A stretch of DNA of 64,000 bases from Lewinellaceae bacterium SD302 (GCA_002591745.1 PDLQ01000008.1:62001-126000), one strand, 5' to 3'. Numbered from the stretch's first letter, positions 32,223 to 40,628 are shown. The notes: generated by a model from the letters alone, not told the origin. A program made the numbers and translations.

Positions 32223-33564
32223 GGAAAAGCAGCTTTTATTCATCCTGGCCGCCGTACAGTTTTGCCACATTATCGATTTCATGATCATCATGCCCCTCGG
32301 CAAGACGTTGATGCGCGACCTCGATATTTCGGCCCAGCAGTTCAGCCTGATCGTGACTATCTACGCCTTCATGGCTTTCGTAGCGGGGCTGGTCAGTACG
32401 GCTTTTATTGATCGCTTCGACCGGAAAGTGGCCTTGATCTTTCTGTTTACCGGATTTACCCTCGGTACGCTGGCCTGTGCCTTCACCCCCTCTTACTCCA
32501 CATTGTTGATCTTTCGTGGCGTTACCGGGGCCTTTGGCGGCACCCTTGGCGCATTGGTCCTGGCCATTGTGGGCGACGTCATTCCTCTGAAGCGACGGGC
32601 TTCGGCCATGGGTTGGGTGATGACTGCCTTTAGCGCTGCTTCCGTCGTGGGCGTTCCGGCGGGAATTTATATCGCTGCAGAAGCCGGGTGGCGGATGCCC
32701 TTCATCGTGGTCGCCATTCTGTCCGGGGTGATTTTATTGTTGGTGCCGAAGTTGGTTCCCTCGTTACGCGGGCATTTGAGCATGGCTACTTTAGCTGGCG
32801 CTGATCGTCGTTCCTCCTCGGAGTTACCTTCGGTGATCGTCGCAGGCTCCTCGGAGTTGAAGTCAGAAAAAACACCCCTTTCCCGTGACGAATTACGCCA
32901 AAGCGGAGCCCCTGTTGCCGGCCCCACCGCCTCCACCCCGGCCGACACGGTAAGGCCTCCATCCGCCTTCGCTCCATTCCGGACCATTTTCGGTGACCCC
33001 AATCAGCGGGCGGCCCTGCTTTTTACGGTTGTTTTGATGTTGGGCCACTTCAGCATCATCCCGTTCATTGCGCCTTACATGCAGCTCAACGTCGGTTTTG
33101 AAGATAAAGAGGTGAGTCTCATCTACCTCATCGGTGGGTTGCTGACAGTGGTCTTGCTGCCCCTCTTCGGTAAGCTGGCTGACCGCTACGGCCGGATGCT
33201 TATCTTCAGTCTGGCCTCCGGGTTGGCACTGTTTTCAATTTTTGCGCTCACCAATCTGCCGAGCGTGCCGATCTGGATCGCTCTTATCGTCACCTCCTCT
33301 TTTTTCGTAGTAGCCAGTGGACGCAGTGTGCCGGCCACCACCATGATCACCAGCGTGGTGCAACCCGAAAACCGGGGTAGTTTCATGAGCATTCGCCAAT
33401 CCTTCAACGAGGCGGCCCTGGCCTTGAGCAGCTTCGTGGCCGGCTTCATTATTGTGGAAGATACCGACGGTAGTTTGCTGCATTACGACTGGGTGGGTTA
33501 TTTTGCAATTTTCATGAGCGTGGTCGCCATTTTCGTGGCCCGTCGTCTTAAAGCCGTTGCGTGA
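32209..33564 (+). CDS. MFS transporter with extended central loop
   Basis: A 451-residue major facilitator with 12 predicted helices. Helices 2-3 carry the loop FIDRFDRKVALIF and helix 4 RGVTGAFGGTLGALVLAIVGD, like drug:H+ antiporters. The central loop (about 190-250) is unusually long and low in complexity (Ala, Ser, Pro, Thr rich). Its DNA contains two copies of a 23-24 base repeat (32803-32825 and 32835-32858) directly after a degenerate copy of the 10-mer (GGCTACTTTAGCTGGC, 32784-32799). The ATG at 32209 is preferred to the GTG one codon earlier. The stop overlaps the purN start (GTGA). Confidence 0.9.
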   Translation: MTPSKEKQLLFILAAVQFCHIIDFMIIMPLGKTLMRDLDISAQQFSLIVTIYAFMAFVAGLVSTAFIDRFDRKVALIFLFTGFTLGTLACAFTPSYSTLLIFRGVTGAFGGTLGALVLAIVGDVIPLKRRASAMGWVMTAFSAASVVGVPAGIYIAAEAGWRMPFIVVAILSGVILLLVPKLVPSLRGHLSMATLAGADRRSSSELPSVIVAGSSELKSEKTPLSRDELRQSGAPVAGPTASTPADTVRPPSAFAPFRTIFGDPNQRAALLFTVVLMLGHFSIIPFIAPYMQLNVGFEDKEVSLIYLIGGLLTVVLLPLFGKLADRYGRMLIFSLASGLALFSIFALTNLPSVPIWIALIVTSSFFVVASGRSVPATTMITSVVQPENRGSFMSIRQSFNEAALALSSFVAGFIIVEDTDGSLLHYDWVGYFAIFMSVVAIFVARRLKAVA

Positions 33565-34142
33565 GTCAGCCAAAAAATATCGCCATTTTCATCAGTGGTG
33601 GGGGCAGTAATGCCCGCAAGATCATCGAGTATTCCCTGGTGGAGGATTGTGGCTTCAAAGTAGCAATGCTGGTGGCCAGCAAACCCGATGCCGGTGGACT
33701 GCTCGTTGCCGCCGAGCATAATATCCCTACTCTGGTCTTGGACCGCAAGACTTTCCGGGAAACTCCCCAGCTCCTGTCAATCCTCAAAGAATTTGATATT
33801 GATTTTATCGTTCTGGCCGGATTTCTATGGCTGGTGCCTACTTACCTGGTTCAGGCTTTTCCGGATAAGATCGTCAATATTCACCCGGCCCTTTTACCTA
33901 AGTTCGGTGGCAAGGGCATGTACGGGATGAACGTTCACCGGGCTGTGAAAGCCGCCGGGGAAACCGAAAGCGGGCCAACAATCCACTTCGTCAACGAGCG
34001 CTACGACGAGGGGAACATCATTGCTCAGTTCTCCACCCCGATCTCACCGGAGGATACCGCGGAAAAAATTGCGGCCAAAGTTCTGGCTCTGGAGCACGCA
34101 CATTACGCGAAGGTGGTTGAGGAAGTGCTCCTAAGCTGGTAA
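33561..34142 (+). CDS. purN: Phosphoribosylglycinamide formyltransferase
   Basis: A 193-residue enzyme of purine synthesis that formylates GAR with 10-formyl-THF. GGGSNARKI near the N-terminus binds the phosphate of GAR; IVNIHPALLPKFGGKGMYG holds the catalytic Asn/His; HFVNERYDEGNII carries the conserved Asp. The start is GTG overlapping the MFS stop as GTGA; no ATG lies in range. A 10-mer copy at 33656-33665 is read as F-K-V-A-M, a natural strand of the Rossmann fold. Confidence 0.94.
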   Translation: MSQPKNIAIFISGGGSNARKIIEYSLVEDCGFKVAMLVASKPDAGGLLVAAEHNIPTLVLDRKTFRETPQLLSILKEFDIDFIVLAGFLWLVPTYLVQAFPDKIVNIHPALLPKFGGKGMYGMNVHRAVKAAGETESGPTIHFVNERYDEGNIIAQFSTPISPEDTAEKIAAKVLALEHAHYAKVVEEVLLSW

Positions 34143-34160
34143 ATTAACTGCCCAGCTTTC

Positions 34161-34754
34161 CTAAAACGGAAAGAAGGTCATTCCCACCGTCAAGCGGCTG
34201 AGACCGTAGTTGAAATTCTCGTCAGAGACATCCACGCTCAGGTTACCGGATTCAAATTCATTAATGCGTCCACCTCCCAGGCGTAGCTGGGCATCGATGG
34301 CCAGGCGATCGGTGAAGAAATACATAAGCCCGGGAGCCACCGCAAGCCCACCACCATTGAGGGTCACCTCGGCTGGTTCGTCAAAGGGGGTAGCTCTCAC
34401 TCCCTGGAGGGCTACGTCCAGGTAAAACATCAGGGGTTTGACTTTCTTTCCAAAATGAAACCGGCTGCCGATTTCGAAGATGCCGACCGGGTAATCTTCC
34501 AAGAATATAGTGTTGCTATTTCCGCTGATGTTGTAGCCGGCAATTCCCAGGTAAAGAGTGGTTGTCGGCGTAATTCCGTAGCCTGCACGAAGTCCAACAC
34601 CTCCACCACCGGCGCTTTCATCGTTAACATCATCATAAGCCACGCTCGCAGCACCAACGTGTAAGTTGAGGAATAACCCTCTGGTAGTAGGGTAAACCTG
34701 GGCAGCCAGCGTAATGGATGAAAGCAGAGTGAGGAGTAAAAAATATTTTTTCAT
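34161..34754 (-). CDS. Outer-membrane beta-barrel protein
   Basis: A 197-residue exported protein with a signal peptide (MKKYFLLLTLLSSITLAAQ) and about eight amphipathic strands (GLFLNLHVGAASVAY, GVGLRAGYGITPTTTLYLGI, FEIGSRFHFGKKVKPLMFYLDVAL, LTVGMTFFPF) ending in a C-terminal aromatic residue, the pattern of OmpW/OmpX-sized barrels. Function unknown. It converges on purN with 18 bases between the stops. Confidence 0.85.
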   Translation of the reverse strand: MKKYFLLLTLLSSITLAAQVYPTTRGLFLNLHVGAASVAYDDVNDESAGGGGVGLRAGYGITPTTTLYLGIAGYNISGNSNTIFLEDYPVGIFEIGSRFHFGKKVKPLMFYLDVALQGVRATPFDEPAEVTLNGGGLAVAPGLMYFFTDRLAIDAQLRLGGGRINEFESGNLSVDVSDENFNYGLSRLTVGMTFFPF

Positions 34755-34797
34755 TGGTCATTAGTTTCCATGCAAAGTAACCTACTTCGAGGCTATA

Positions 34798-35175
34798 CTA
34801 CAATAGCCCGTTTTTGTGCTCCAGCTTCGCCTTGATCACCTCTGCCATAATGTTTACTCGCCGGAGTGCCTCATCGGTCATTGGCCCCTTATGAGTAGAG
34901 ATGACCAGATCGGTAAAGAGCGCTCGCCAGCGATCTACGTGCTCGGCGCGCAATGGCAATTGCAAGTGTTTCCACATAAATCCACCGGGGTAACTTCGCT
35001 CGCCTAATAAAACGGTACACCAGAAATTGTTGACCACCCCGAGGTGATGACTCCAATCACCATCGCCCAGCGCACCAAAGAAAACCGGGCCGAGTAGCGC
35101 ATCGGTACGGGCGCGGTTATAAAACTCTTGAACGAGGTCTTCGATACGGGGGCGGGAATCAAGGTCAGTTTTCAT
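34798..35175 (-). CDS. Group III truncated hemoglobin
   Basis: A 125-residue truncated globin. IEDLVQEFYNRARTDALLGPVF is helix A/B, NNFWCTVLLGERSYPGGFMWKHLQLPLRAEHVDRW spans helices E-F with the proximal His in RAEHVDRW, and the short length without a pre-A extension fits group III. Such proteins bind oxygen or nitric oxide; the physiological role is unknown. The 42-base gap to the barrel gene and the 60-base gap from the DUF3817 gene, all on the minus strand, may indicate cotranscription. Confidence 0.9.
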   Translation of the reverse strand: MKTDLDSRPRIEDLVQEFYNRARTDALLGPVFFGALGDGDWSHHLGVVNNFWCTVLLGERSYPGGFMWKHLQLPLRAEHVDRWRALFTDLVISTHKGPMTDEALRRVNIMAEVIKAKLEHKNGLL

Positions 35176-35235
35176 ACCAATACCAACAACTGATGGAAAA
35201 GAAAAGATGAATAGACCAAAGGTGCAACCTTGCTC

Positions 35236-35556
35236 TTAGCCCACCACCCGTTCGTGCAAAGGCTGAAGGATTTTTGCGTCGATGTAAAATGTTCCAAAGG
35301 GAATGAAACTGGCTAACAGTACCTTCCAGGTGGTCTTCGTAAACTTCCAGTCGTAGGTACTCCCGACAATAATCGTAATGACAATAAAAAGCAGGAAAAG
35401 GATGCCATGGATCGGCCCCAGGACCGTTGATATTTCGGTAATCCCATAAAAATGCTTGAGGGGCATAGAGACGAAAACCAGGATAAGCAAGCTGAGGCCT
35501 TCCAGAAAAGCAATTACCCTTAGGCGGCCAATGTCGGTGGTGAGGAAAGAAGTCAT
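35236..35556 (-). CDS. DUF3817-family membrane protein
   Basis: A 106-residue protein with three predicted helices. The start GRLRVIAFLEGLSLLILVFVSMPLKHFYG and the motif GPIHGILFLLFIV, followed by a C-terminal FGTFYIDAKILQPL, are the DUF3817 signature. Members are small inner-membrane proteins of unknown function, often encoded singly. Confidence 0.88.
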   Translation of the reverse strand: MTSFLTTDIGRLRVIAFLEGLSLLILVFVSMPLKHFYGITEISTVLGPIHGILFLLFIVITIIVGSTYDWKFTKTTWKVLLASFIPFGTFYIDAKILQPLHERVVG

Positions 35557-36004
35557 TTGTGTATTATGAGGTCAAGCTGATGCGGTTGTGAGCGTAGTCG
35601 TTCTCTCACCCCATAAAGGTATCTTCCATGCCTTTGAAATAGCCCATCAACGTAAATCTGGCTCCCATATATTTCAATCTTTTTACAAATCAATCTCTCG
35701 AGTAAACCGTTTTCTTCTCTCTCTCGTCAACCAATAAAGTGCTTTAGCTACCGCAGCGCTGATCGGGGACCATGGATTGCTTACCCCCTGCACCGTATTT
35801 ACCATCATTTTCAGCACAACGACCTCGATTTTCTTAGGCGCATATTCGTATGGGTGCCGTTTGGCAGGCACCATAAATGACCGGGTACAAGGCGTTTTAC
35901 TCTATCTCCATTTTCTCATAAACCATAGGTTAAAATTCACAATGATAGAGCCTTCAATCCCCAGCTTAATCTACGAATGCAAAGAGGATAGGGCCTACTA
36001 AATA
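35557..36004. other. Gene-poor interval of about 450 bases
   Basis: Two short overlapping reading frames on opposite strands (63 and 74 codons, 35683-36001) have no recognisable domain, signal peptide or codon pattern and are not called. No RNA, terminator or repeat was recognised. The interval ends at a MITE-like element. Confidence 0.5.
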
Positions 36005-36005
36005 A

Positions 36006-36160
36006 GAGCTTGTTTGGATTTCTATTTCCTGAAAAACAAGCCTTTATGAACCTGACGTCACCAAAAATAGATCGCTTGACCCGCCAAGCTCACAATTTTA
36101 TGGTATTGTCAGAACCATAAATCATTGTTTTTCAGTTTATAGCAATTCCCAAACAAGCTC
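36006..36160. mobile_element. MITE-like element, copy 3 (155 bp, inverted)
   Basis: The best-preserved copy: left end GAGCTTGTTTGG, right end CCAAACAAGCTC, perfect TAA duplications at 36003-36005 and 36161-36163. It runs opposite to copies 1 and 2. The arms align for about 55 bases with shared blocks CTGAAAAACAA, TTTATG and CTGAC, and a central GCTTG...CAAGC hairpin is kept. It has no coding capacity. Confidence 0.92.
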
Positions 36161-36340
36161 TAACATATTATAGAAAATCCTTTCGGGGCTAGCAACGCCA
36201 GGAATCAAAGGGACGATCACCGCAGTTAAAACAGCCAGGTTTATTGCGAGCAGAATCAACCAGTTAGGAACAAGGTAAAAGACCCCAAACCCAACAATAC
36301 CTGTATATTCGTGCGTTATAGGAAAGTCTAAACATACCAA
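36137..36340 (-). CDS. Doubtful hydrophobic small ORF, possibly a clipped gene
   Basis: A 67-codon frame with two plausible membrane helices (IVGFGVFYLVPNWLILLAINLAVLTAVIVPLIPGV). Its last residues (about ELVWELL) are encoded by the end of the MITE-like element, so if real it was truncated or extended by the insertion. The start lies only 16 bases from the divergent PorE-like gene. No family is recognised. It may be a remnant or chance. Confidence 0.25.
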   Translation of the reverse strand: MVCLDFPITHEYTGIVGFGVFYLVPNWLILLAINLAVLTAVIVPLIPGVASPERIFYNMLELVWELL

Positions 36341-36355
36341 GCCAACCCATTACCC

Positions 36356-38416
36356 ATGCTTACCAGATTTGCTACTCTACTGCTTTTGTTTTCCCTTTTT
36401 TCCTGCGGCGGCTCTAAACCCGTCGTTACAAGTGGCGGCGATACCCCGGCCAGTGCCTACGCCGAGATGAGCTGGAAAAAAATCGCAGCTGCCGCCGAAG
36501 CCGAAGAAGAAGCCGGCAACAATAGCGAGGCCGCCATGCTTTACCGGATGGCCTGGGATAAGAAACAGAACAAATTCGAACTTCTGAGTAAATCCGCTGA
36601 ACTTTACGCCGGAGAGAACGAGTACCGTAAAGCTGCCGATAGCTACCAATACTTGTTGGGGCAAAATGAGGACTACCCTCTGGTGGGTCTTAAATACGGC
36701 CGGGCCCTCAAGCAGGACGGCCAATACGATAAGGCCCAGCGTGAACTCGCCCGTTTCCTGGAAGGTTACAACGAAGCCGACCGCCCCATCATCGAAGAGA
36801 TCGTAAACGTAGAATTGGCTGGTATTGAACTGGCACGCAGTCAGGCCGGTACGGTCAACCAACTTATCATCAAGCGGCCGGAACAAGGAATCAACTCTGA
36901 ATTCGATGAGTACGGCCCCATTCCCGGTGAGGTCGGCCAGTTGTTTTTCACCAGTAACCGAGGCGATCAAAGCCGTATTTATGAAAGCCGCCTCCAGGGC
37001 CGCAACTGGACCAAAGCGGTGACGCCTTCGGGCTTCCCCGTAATTGCCGAAGGCGAATTCGGTTCCGGCAGCATCAGCCCTGACGGTGAACGCCTCTACT
37101 TCAGTATCTGTAGTGACGGAGGCGAGGAAGGCACCAAACGCTGTGAACTTTTCCGTAGTAACCGTACGCCCACTGGCTGGGGACAGCCTACGGCACTTTC
37201 CGATGAAATCAACCAGGAAGGCAGCAGTAGTGAATCTCCCCACGCCGCTATCGTCAACGGGCGGGAAATCCTCTACTTCGGTAGCAATCGGGGTACTGGC
37301 CGCGGTGGCATGGACATCTGGTACGTTGCCCGTGAGATCGGACTGAACGACGGAGAATTTTCTCTTCCCGTTAATATCGGCCCCATTATCAATACCAGCG
37401 GAGATGAGACGCCCGGTTATTACAACAACGAAGAACTATCACTCTATTTCAGTAGCAATGGTCACCCCAGCCTCGGCGGACTAGACGTTTTCCGTGCCGC
37501 AGGCCAAGACATCAACTGGGGTCGCCCTCAGAATTTGGGCTTACCCATTAACTCCGTGGCCGACGACTATGGTTTCGTGATTGATCGCTTCGGCGGTGGC
37601 GACGCCTATCTGGTGAGCAACCGGGCTTTTGGCGGTATTAAGAATAACACCACCGAATCCGACATTTTCCAGGTCAAACTCAGCGACGGGCAGATTATGC
37701 TCAAAGCTTCGGTCTACGATAACCAATCCGGAGCCCAGCTCAATAACGTTATCGTCACCCTTTACCAAATCTACCCCGACGGAGCCGAAGAGCAACTGGT
37801 GCGCAAGGATTTTCCCGCCGGCACTTACCTATTTGAGTTGGTGCCCAATCAGCGGTTCCGGGTAGAAGTAAACCGCCAGGGCTACCAGCCGGCCAGTTAT
37901 ACCTTTACGACCAACCTGGAAGGGATCAATGTCTACGGACAGCCGCTTTTCCTCTTGCCGGCCAACGAAGCTCCGGTTCCCGGCACCCCGCCGGCCAACC
38001 CTTATCCGGATGCCCAAACTCAGCAGCCTGCCTATCCCGGTGCCGGTAGCCAACCCGCATCACAACCTACTACCAGTCCAGTTGGCCAGCCGACGGTAGC
38101 GCCACCGGTTACGGTTCCGGCGGTACCGGCCAGTAACCCGGGTGCCACCAATTACGATGGCCGTTATTACCGGGTGCAGATCAGCGCCGTCGCAGAATTC
38201 AACGCCGCGGAAGGGAAGTATCAATCTATCCGCTCCTACGGGCAGTTGGGTTACGAAGACATTCCCGGCCGTAACCTCAAGCGAGTAACGGTAGGCACCT
38301 ATTTTACCGAAGCAGATGCCAGACAGGCCCTGGCCGACATCCAACGAGCTGGCTTCCCAAGTGCCTTTACTGTTCGTTACGATGATGGGGTACGTTACGG
38401 ACGAGTAAATTTGTAG
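36356..38416 (+). CDS. PorE-like lipoprotein with TPR, WD40-like propeller and SPOR domain
   Basis: A 686-residue lipoprotein (lipobox LFSLFSC). Domains in order: TPR-like helices (about 35-150, AAMLYRMAWDKKQNKFELLSKSAELYAGENEYRKAADSYQYLL); a PD40/WD40-like propeller (about 185-445, QLFFTSNRGDQSRIYES, SISPDGERLYFSICSDG, ILYFGSNRGTGRGGMDIWYV, LSLYFSSNGHPSLGGLDVF); a carboxypeptidase-regulatory-like fold (about 450-535); a Pro/Ala/Thr-rich linker; and a SPOR domain (about 603-680, YYRVQISAVAEF, VGTYFTEADARQAL). TPR-propeller-CRD is the PorE architecture of the T9SS, but PorE ends in OmpA; both OmpA and SPOR bind peptidoglycan. frr follows after 100 bases. Confidence 0.88.
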   Translation: MLTRFATLLLLFSLFSCGGSKPVVTSGGDTPASAYAEMSWKKIAAAAEAEEEAGNNSEAAMLYRMAWDKKQNKFELLSKSAELYAGENEYRKAADSYQYLLGQNEDYPLVGLKYGRALKQDGQYDKAQRELARFLEGYNEADRPIIEEIVNVELAGIELARSQAGTVNQLIIKRPEQGINSEFDEYGPIPGEVGQLFFTSNRGDQSRIYESRLQGRNWTKAVTPSGFPVIAEGEFGSGSISPDGERLYFSICSDGGEEGTKRCELFRSNRTPTGWGQPTALSDEINQEGSSSESPHAAIVNGREILYFGSNRGTGRGGMDIWYVAREIGLNDGEFSLPVNIGPIINTSGDETPGYYNNEELSLYFSSNGHPSLGGLDVFRAAGQDINWGRPQNLGLPINSVADDYGFVIDRFGGGDAYLVSNRAFGGIKNNTTESDIFQVKLSDGQIMLKASVYDNQSGAQLNNVIVTLYQIYPDGAEEQLVRKDFPAGTYLFELVPNQRFRVEVNRQGYQPASYTFTTNLEGINVYGQPLFLLPANEAPVPGTPPANPYPDAQTQQPAYPGAGSQPASQPTTSPVGQPTVAPPVTVPAVPASNPGATNYDGRYYRVQISAVAEFNAAEGKYQSIRSYGQLGYEDIPGRNLKRVTVGTYFTEADARQALADIQRAGFPSAFTVRYDDGVRYGRVNL

Positions 38417-38516
38417 TGACACTGATTCACTGGCGGGCCACCCCGTTTGTGAACAATTTCATTACTTAGTCCTGTTTACAAATCGACTTATTATTCAAAC
38501 ACACTACTAATATATT

Positions 38517-39083
38517 ATGGACGAAGAGCTATTAGCCGACAAGATCAACGAAGCCAAATCGCTAATGGGTGAAGCCATTACTCACCTGGAAGGCGAGCTT
38601 ATGAAAATCCGGACCGGGAAGGCCAGTCCCGCCATGCTCAGTGGTATCATGGTGCCCTACTACGGTACGCCAACTCCCTTGAGCCAGGTAGCCAATCTCG
38701 GCACCAGCGATGCCCGTACCCTGACCATTCAACCCTGGGAAAAGAACATGCTCGCCCCGATTGAAAAGGCCATCTTCGAAGCCAACCTCGGCCTTACGCC
38801 TATGAACAACGGCGAGTCCATTATGATCAATGTACCGCCACTGACCGAGGAGCGTCGTAAGCAAATGGCCAAAATGGTTAAGGATGAAGGCGAAACCGCC
38901 AAGATTTCCGTTCGTAACGCCCGCCGCGACGCCATGGAAGCCATTAAAAAAGAAGTTAAAAACGGCTACCCCGAAGATGCCGGCAAGCGCAAGGAAGACG
39001 AAGTTCAAAGTGCTACGGATTCTTACAGCAAAAAAATTGACGGCATCGTTGATGCCAAGACGGAAGAGGTAATGACGGTGTAA
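38517..39083 (+). CDS. frr: Ribosome recycling factor
   Basis: A 188-residue factor that works with EF-G to split post-termination ribosomes. The three-helix bundle is clear: LMGEAITHLEGELMKIRTGKASPAMLSGIMVPYYG, the hinge and domain II (TPLSQVANLGTSDARTLTIQPW), and the C-terminal helix KKEVKNGYPEDAGKRKEDEVQ. Length and start match the family. pyrH, its usual neighbour, is not here. Confidence 0.96.
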   Translation: MDEELLADKINEAKSLMGEAITHLEGELMKIRTGKASPAMLSGIMVPYYGTPTPLSQVANLGTSDARTLTIQPWEKNMLAPIEKAIFEANLGLTPMNNGESIMINVPPLTEERRKQMAKMVKDEGETAKISVRNARRDAMEAIKKEVKNGYPEDAGKRKEDEVQSATDSYSKKIDGIVDAKTEEVMTV

Positions 39084-39256
39084 ACAGACGCTCGGCTTCG
39101 CCTCGCTTTTGGGAGTGCTGGAATCGAAGGTAAAAGATTTCGTTCTTCGATTCCAGCCCCCACAAAATCGCCTAAGCGATCGTCCACTAGGGCTTTAGCC
39201 CGTCTAAAAGCCAGCGGCGTCCAAAAGCGAAGCATCCTTAAAGGGCTCCGCCCGTC
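39084..39256. repeat. Intergenic hairpin cluster between frr and the GNAT-like gene
   Basis: A 13-bp perfect stem GCTGGAATCGAAG / CTTCGATTCCAGC (39117-39157) is followed by GATCGCC-like and GGGCTTTAGCCC mini-hairpins separated by CGTCTAAAAG and CGTCCAAAAG. Those separators are the reverse complement of the CTTTTRGACG unit in the array at 41463-41545. The cluster sits between convergent genes but lacks a clear T tract. Confidence 0.65.
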
Positions 39257-40462
39257 CTATTCAATATCAATCATTTTAAACGGTTCCCAACTGGCTCCCT
39301 CTACCAGGGCTTTTCGGTAAGCCAGGTGCACCCGGTGTATTTCCGTATTCATTTGCCGGCAGGTAGAGACCATCACGTCGTTATGACCGCGAATAGTCGC
39401 CATGTCTACGTAGCGGTAGGTGCGGGAAGTATGACGGTTGCCACTCTGGAACATTGCATCTACCATCAGGGGATAGACCCCCATGCGCTGGTAATCTTTG
39501 GCAATACCGAAAGCAATGCCCTTACAGTTCCTTTCCTTCTGAAATTTGAGGCGGTATAAAAACCTCGGCAGATTGAATAAATTCAGTTTTCCGTCCAGTC
39601 CATGAAGAAAACAATTCAGGTCCGGGATAAGGCCGGCCATACCGACGGGCTCATCGTCTTTATTATAGGCCAGGCAGGTGAGATGAGGATCCAGAATAGG
39701 TTTCATGGCCTGAAAAGCCGGATAAATGTCCTCTCCGCTCAGAGGTTTGAAGTAAGGATTGTGGTTGAAAGCTACATTATAGGCAGCGGCAAAGTCATCG
39801 GCATCGCGGCGCAGTGTTTTCTTGGTGATCTGCCGGGTGTAAAGCCCGTAACGTTCCCGTACGCGGGCGGCCAGTTTTCCCAGACGTTCGCCCGGAAATT
39901 CGGATACGACCCCGCGCATAGTCAGACATTGCTCGTGGGGCTGGTAGCCACGGTCTTCAAAAAAGCGCTGATAATAGGCCGGGTTATAGGTTTCCTGGTA
40001 GATCGGGCGATAGCGACCGTGCGTCAGCAGTCCCCAAAATTTATCGCGTTCACCGAAATTGATCGGTCCGTCTACGGCCTCCATGCCCTGATCGCGGAGC
40101 CAGTTTTCAGCCGCCTCAAAGAGTAGTTCGGCAACCTTATCGTCATCAATACTCTCGAAAAAGCCAAGGCCGCCAACTGGTAGTGTCATTTCTTCGTTGC
40201 GCTTACCATCAATAAAAGCAGCGATACGACCAACATACTTTCCCTCTTTTCTGACCAACCAGAGCTGGCTCGGCCCGTCTTTGTAAGCACCGTTTTTCTC
40301 GGAGAAGATATCCTGAATATCCTGACGGAGCGGGGCTACAAAATTCTCATCCGTAGCATATATGAGCTGCTGGACGTCGTGAAAATCCTTCCAGACGGAA
40401 GAGGTTAGCGCGACGGCTTCACCGGCACTGCTACTTTGGTAGTCAAGATAAATGAGGTTCAT
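39257..40462 (-). CDS. GNAT-like acyltransferase-fold protein
   Basis: A 401-residue cytoplasmic protein. The segment FVAPLRQDIQDIFSEKNGAYKDGPSQLWLVRKEGKYVGRIAAFID is the usual start of a Bacteroidota family with a GNAT fold; GPINFGERDKFWGLL, YNPAYYQRFFEDRGY, ILDPHLTCLAYNKDDEPVGMAGLIPDLN and KGIAFGIAKDYQRMGVYPLMVDAM follow in family order. The acyl-CoA-binding-type turn is QRMGVYP. Substrate unknown. The N-terminus (MNLIYLDYQSSSAGEA) includes a translated copy of the 10-mer (40429-40438); no other in-frame start is available nearby. Confidence 0.82.
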   Translation of the reverse strand: MNLIYLDYQSSSAGEAVALTSSVWKDFHDVQQLIYATDENFVAPLRQDIQDIFSEKNGAYKDGPSQLWLVRKEGKYVGRIAAFIDGKRNEEMTLPVGGLGFFESIDDDKVAELLFEAAENWLRDQGMEAVDGPINFGERDKFWGLLTHGRYRPIYQETYNPAYYQRFFEDRGYQPHEQCLTMRGVVSEFPGERLGKLAARVRERYGLYTRQITKKTLRRDADDFAAAYNVAFNHNPYFKPLSGEDIYPAFQAMKPILDPHLTCLAYNKDDEPVGMAGLIPDLNCFLHGLDGKLNLFNLPRFLYRLKFQKERNCKGIAFGIAKDYQRMGVYPLMVDAMFQSGNRHTSRTYRYVDMATIRGHNDVMVSTCRQMNTEIHRVHLAYRKALVEGASWEPFKMIDIE

Positions 40463-40560
40463 AGCAATGGTCTAATGATCTAATGACAGAATGATAGAAT
40501 GAGCTAATGACAGAATGATATAATGCAGCAATAACTTAATTGGGTGACTTCAAAGTAGCA
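40463..40560. repeat. Tandem AATGA spacer and a CAAAGTAGCA copy
   Basis: CTAATGACAGAATGATAGAA and its near copy are repeated head to tail with a 24-base period (from 40480 and 40504). An exact 10-mer follows at 40551-40560 (context GACTTCAAAGTAGCAAAGG), inverted with respect to the copy at 40429 inside the GNAT-like gene. No promoter could be assigned with confidence. Confidence 0.75.
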
Positions 40561-40628
40561 AAGGTTCAGACAAGAACGGAGAGATGGATAGAAATCAACT
40601 TTGGGGCCCGTTTTATATCATTAGGTCA

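Noticed and set aside
35683-36001. Two short overlapping frames on opposite strands
   Set aside because: No domain, signal, start context or coding pattern. Length is within chance for the window.
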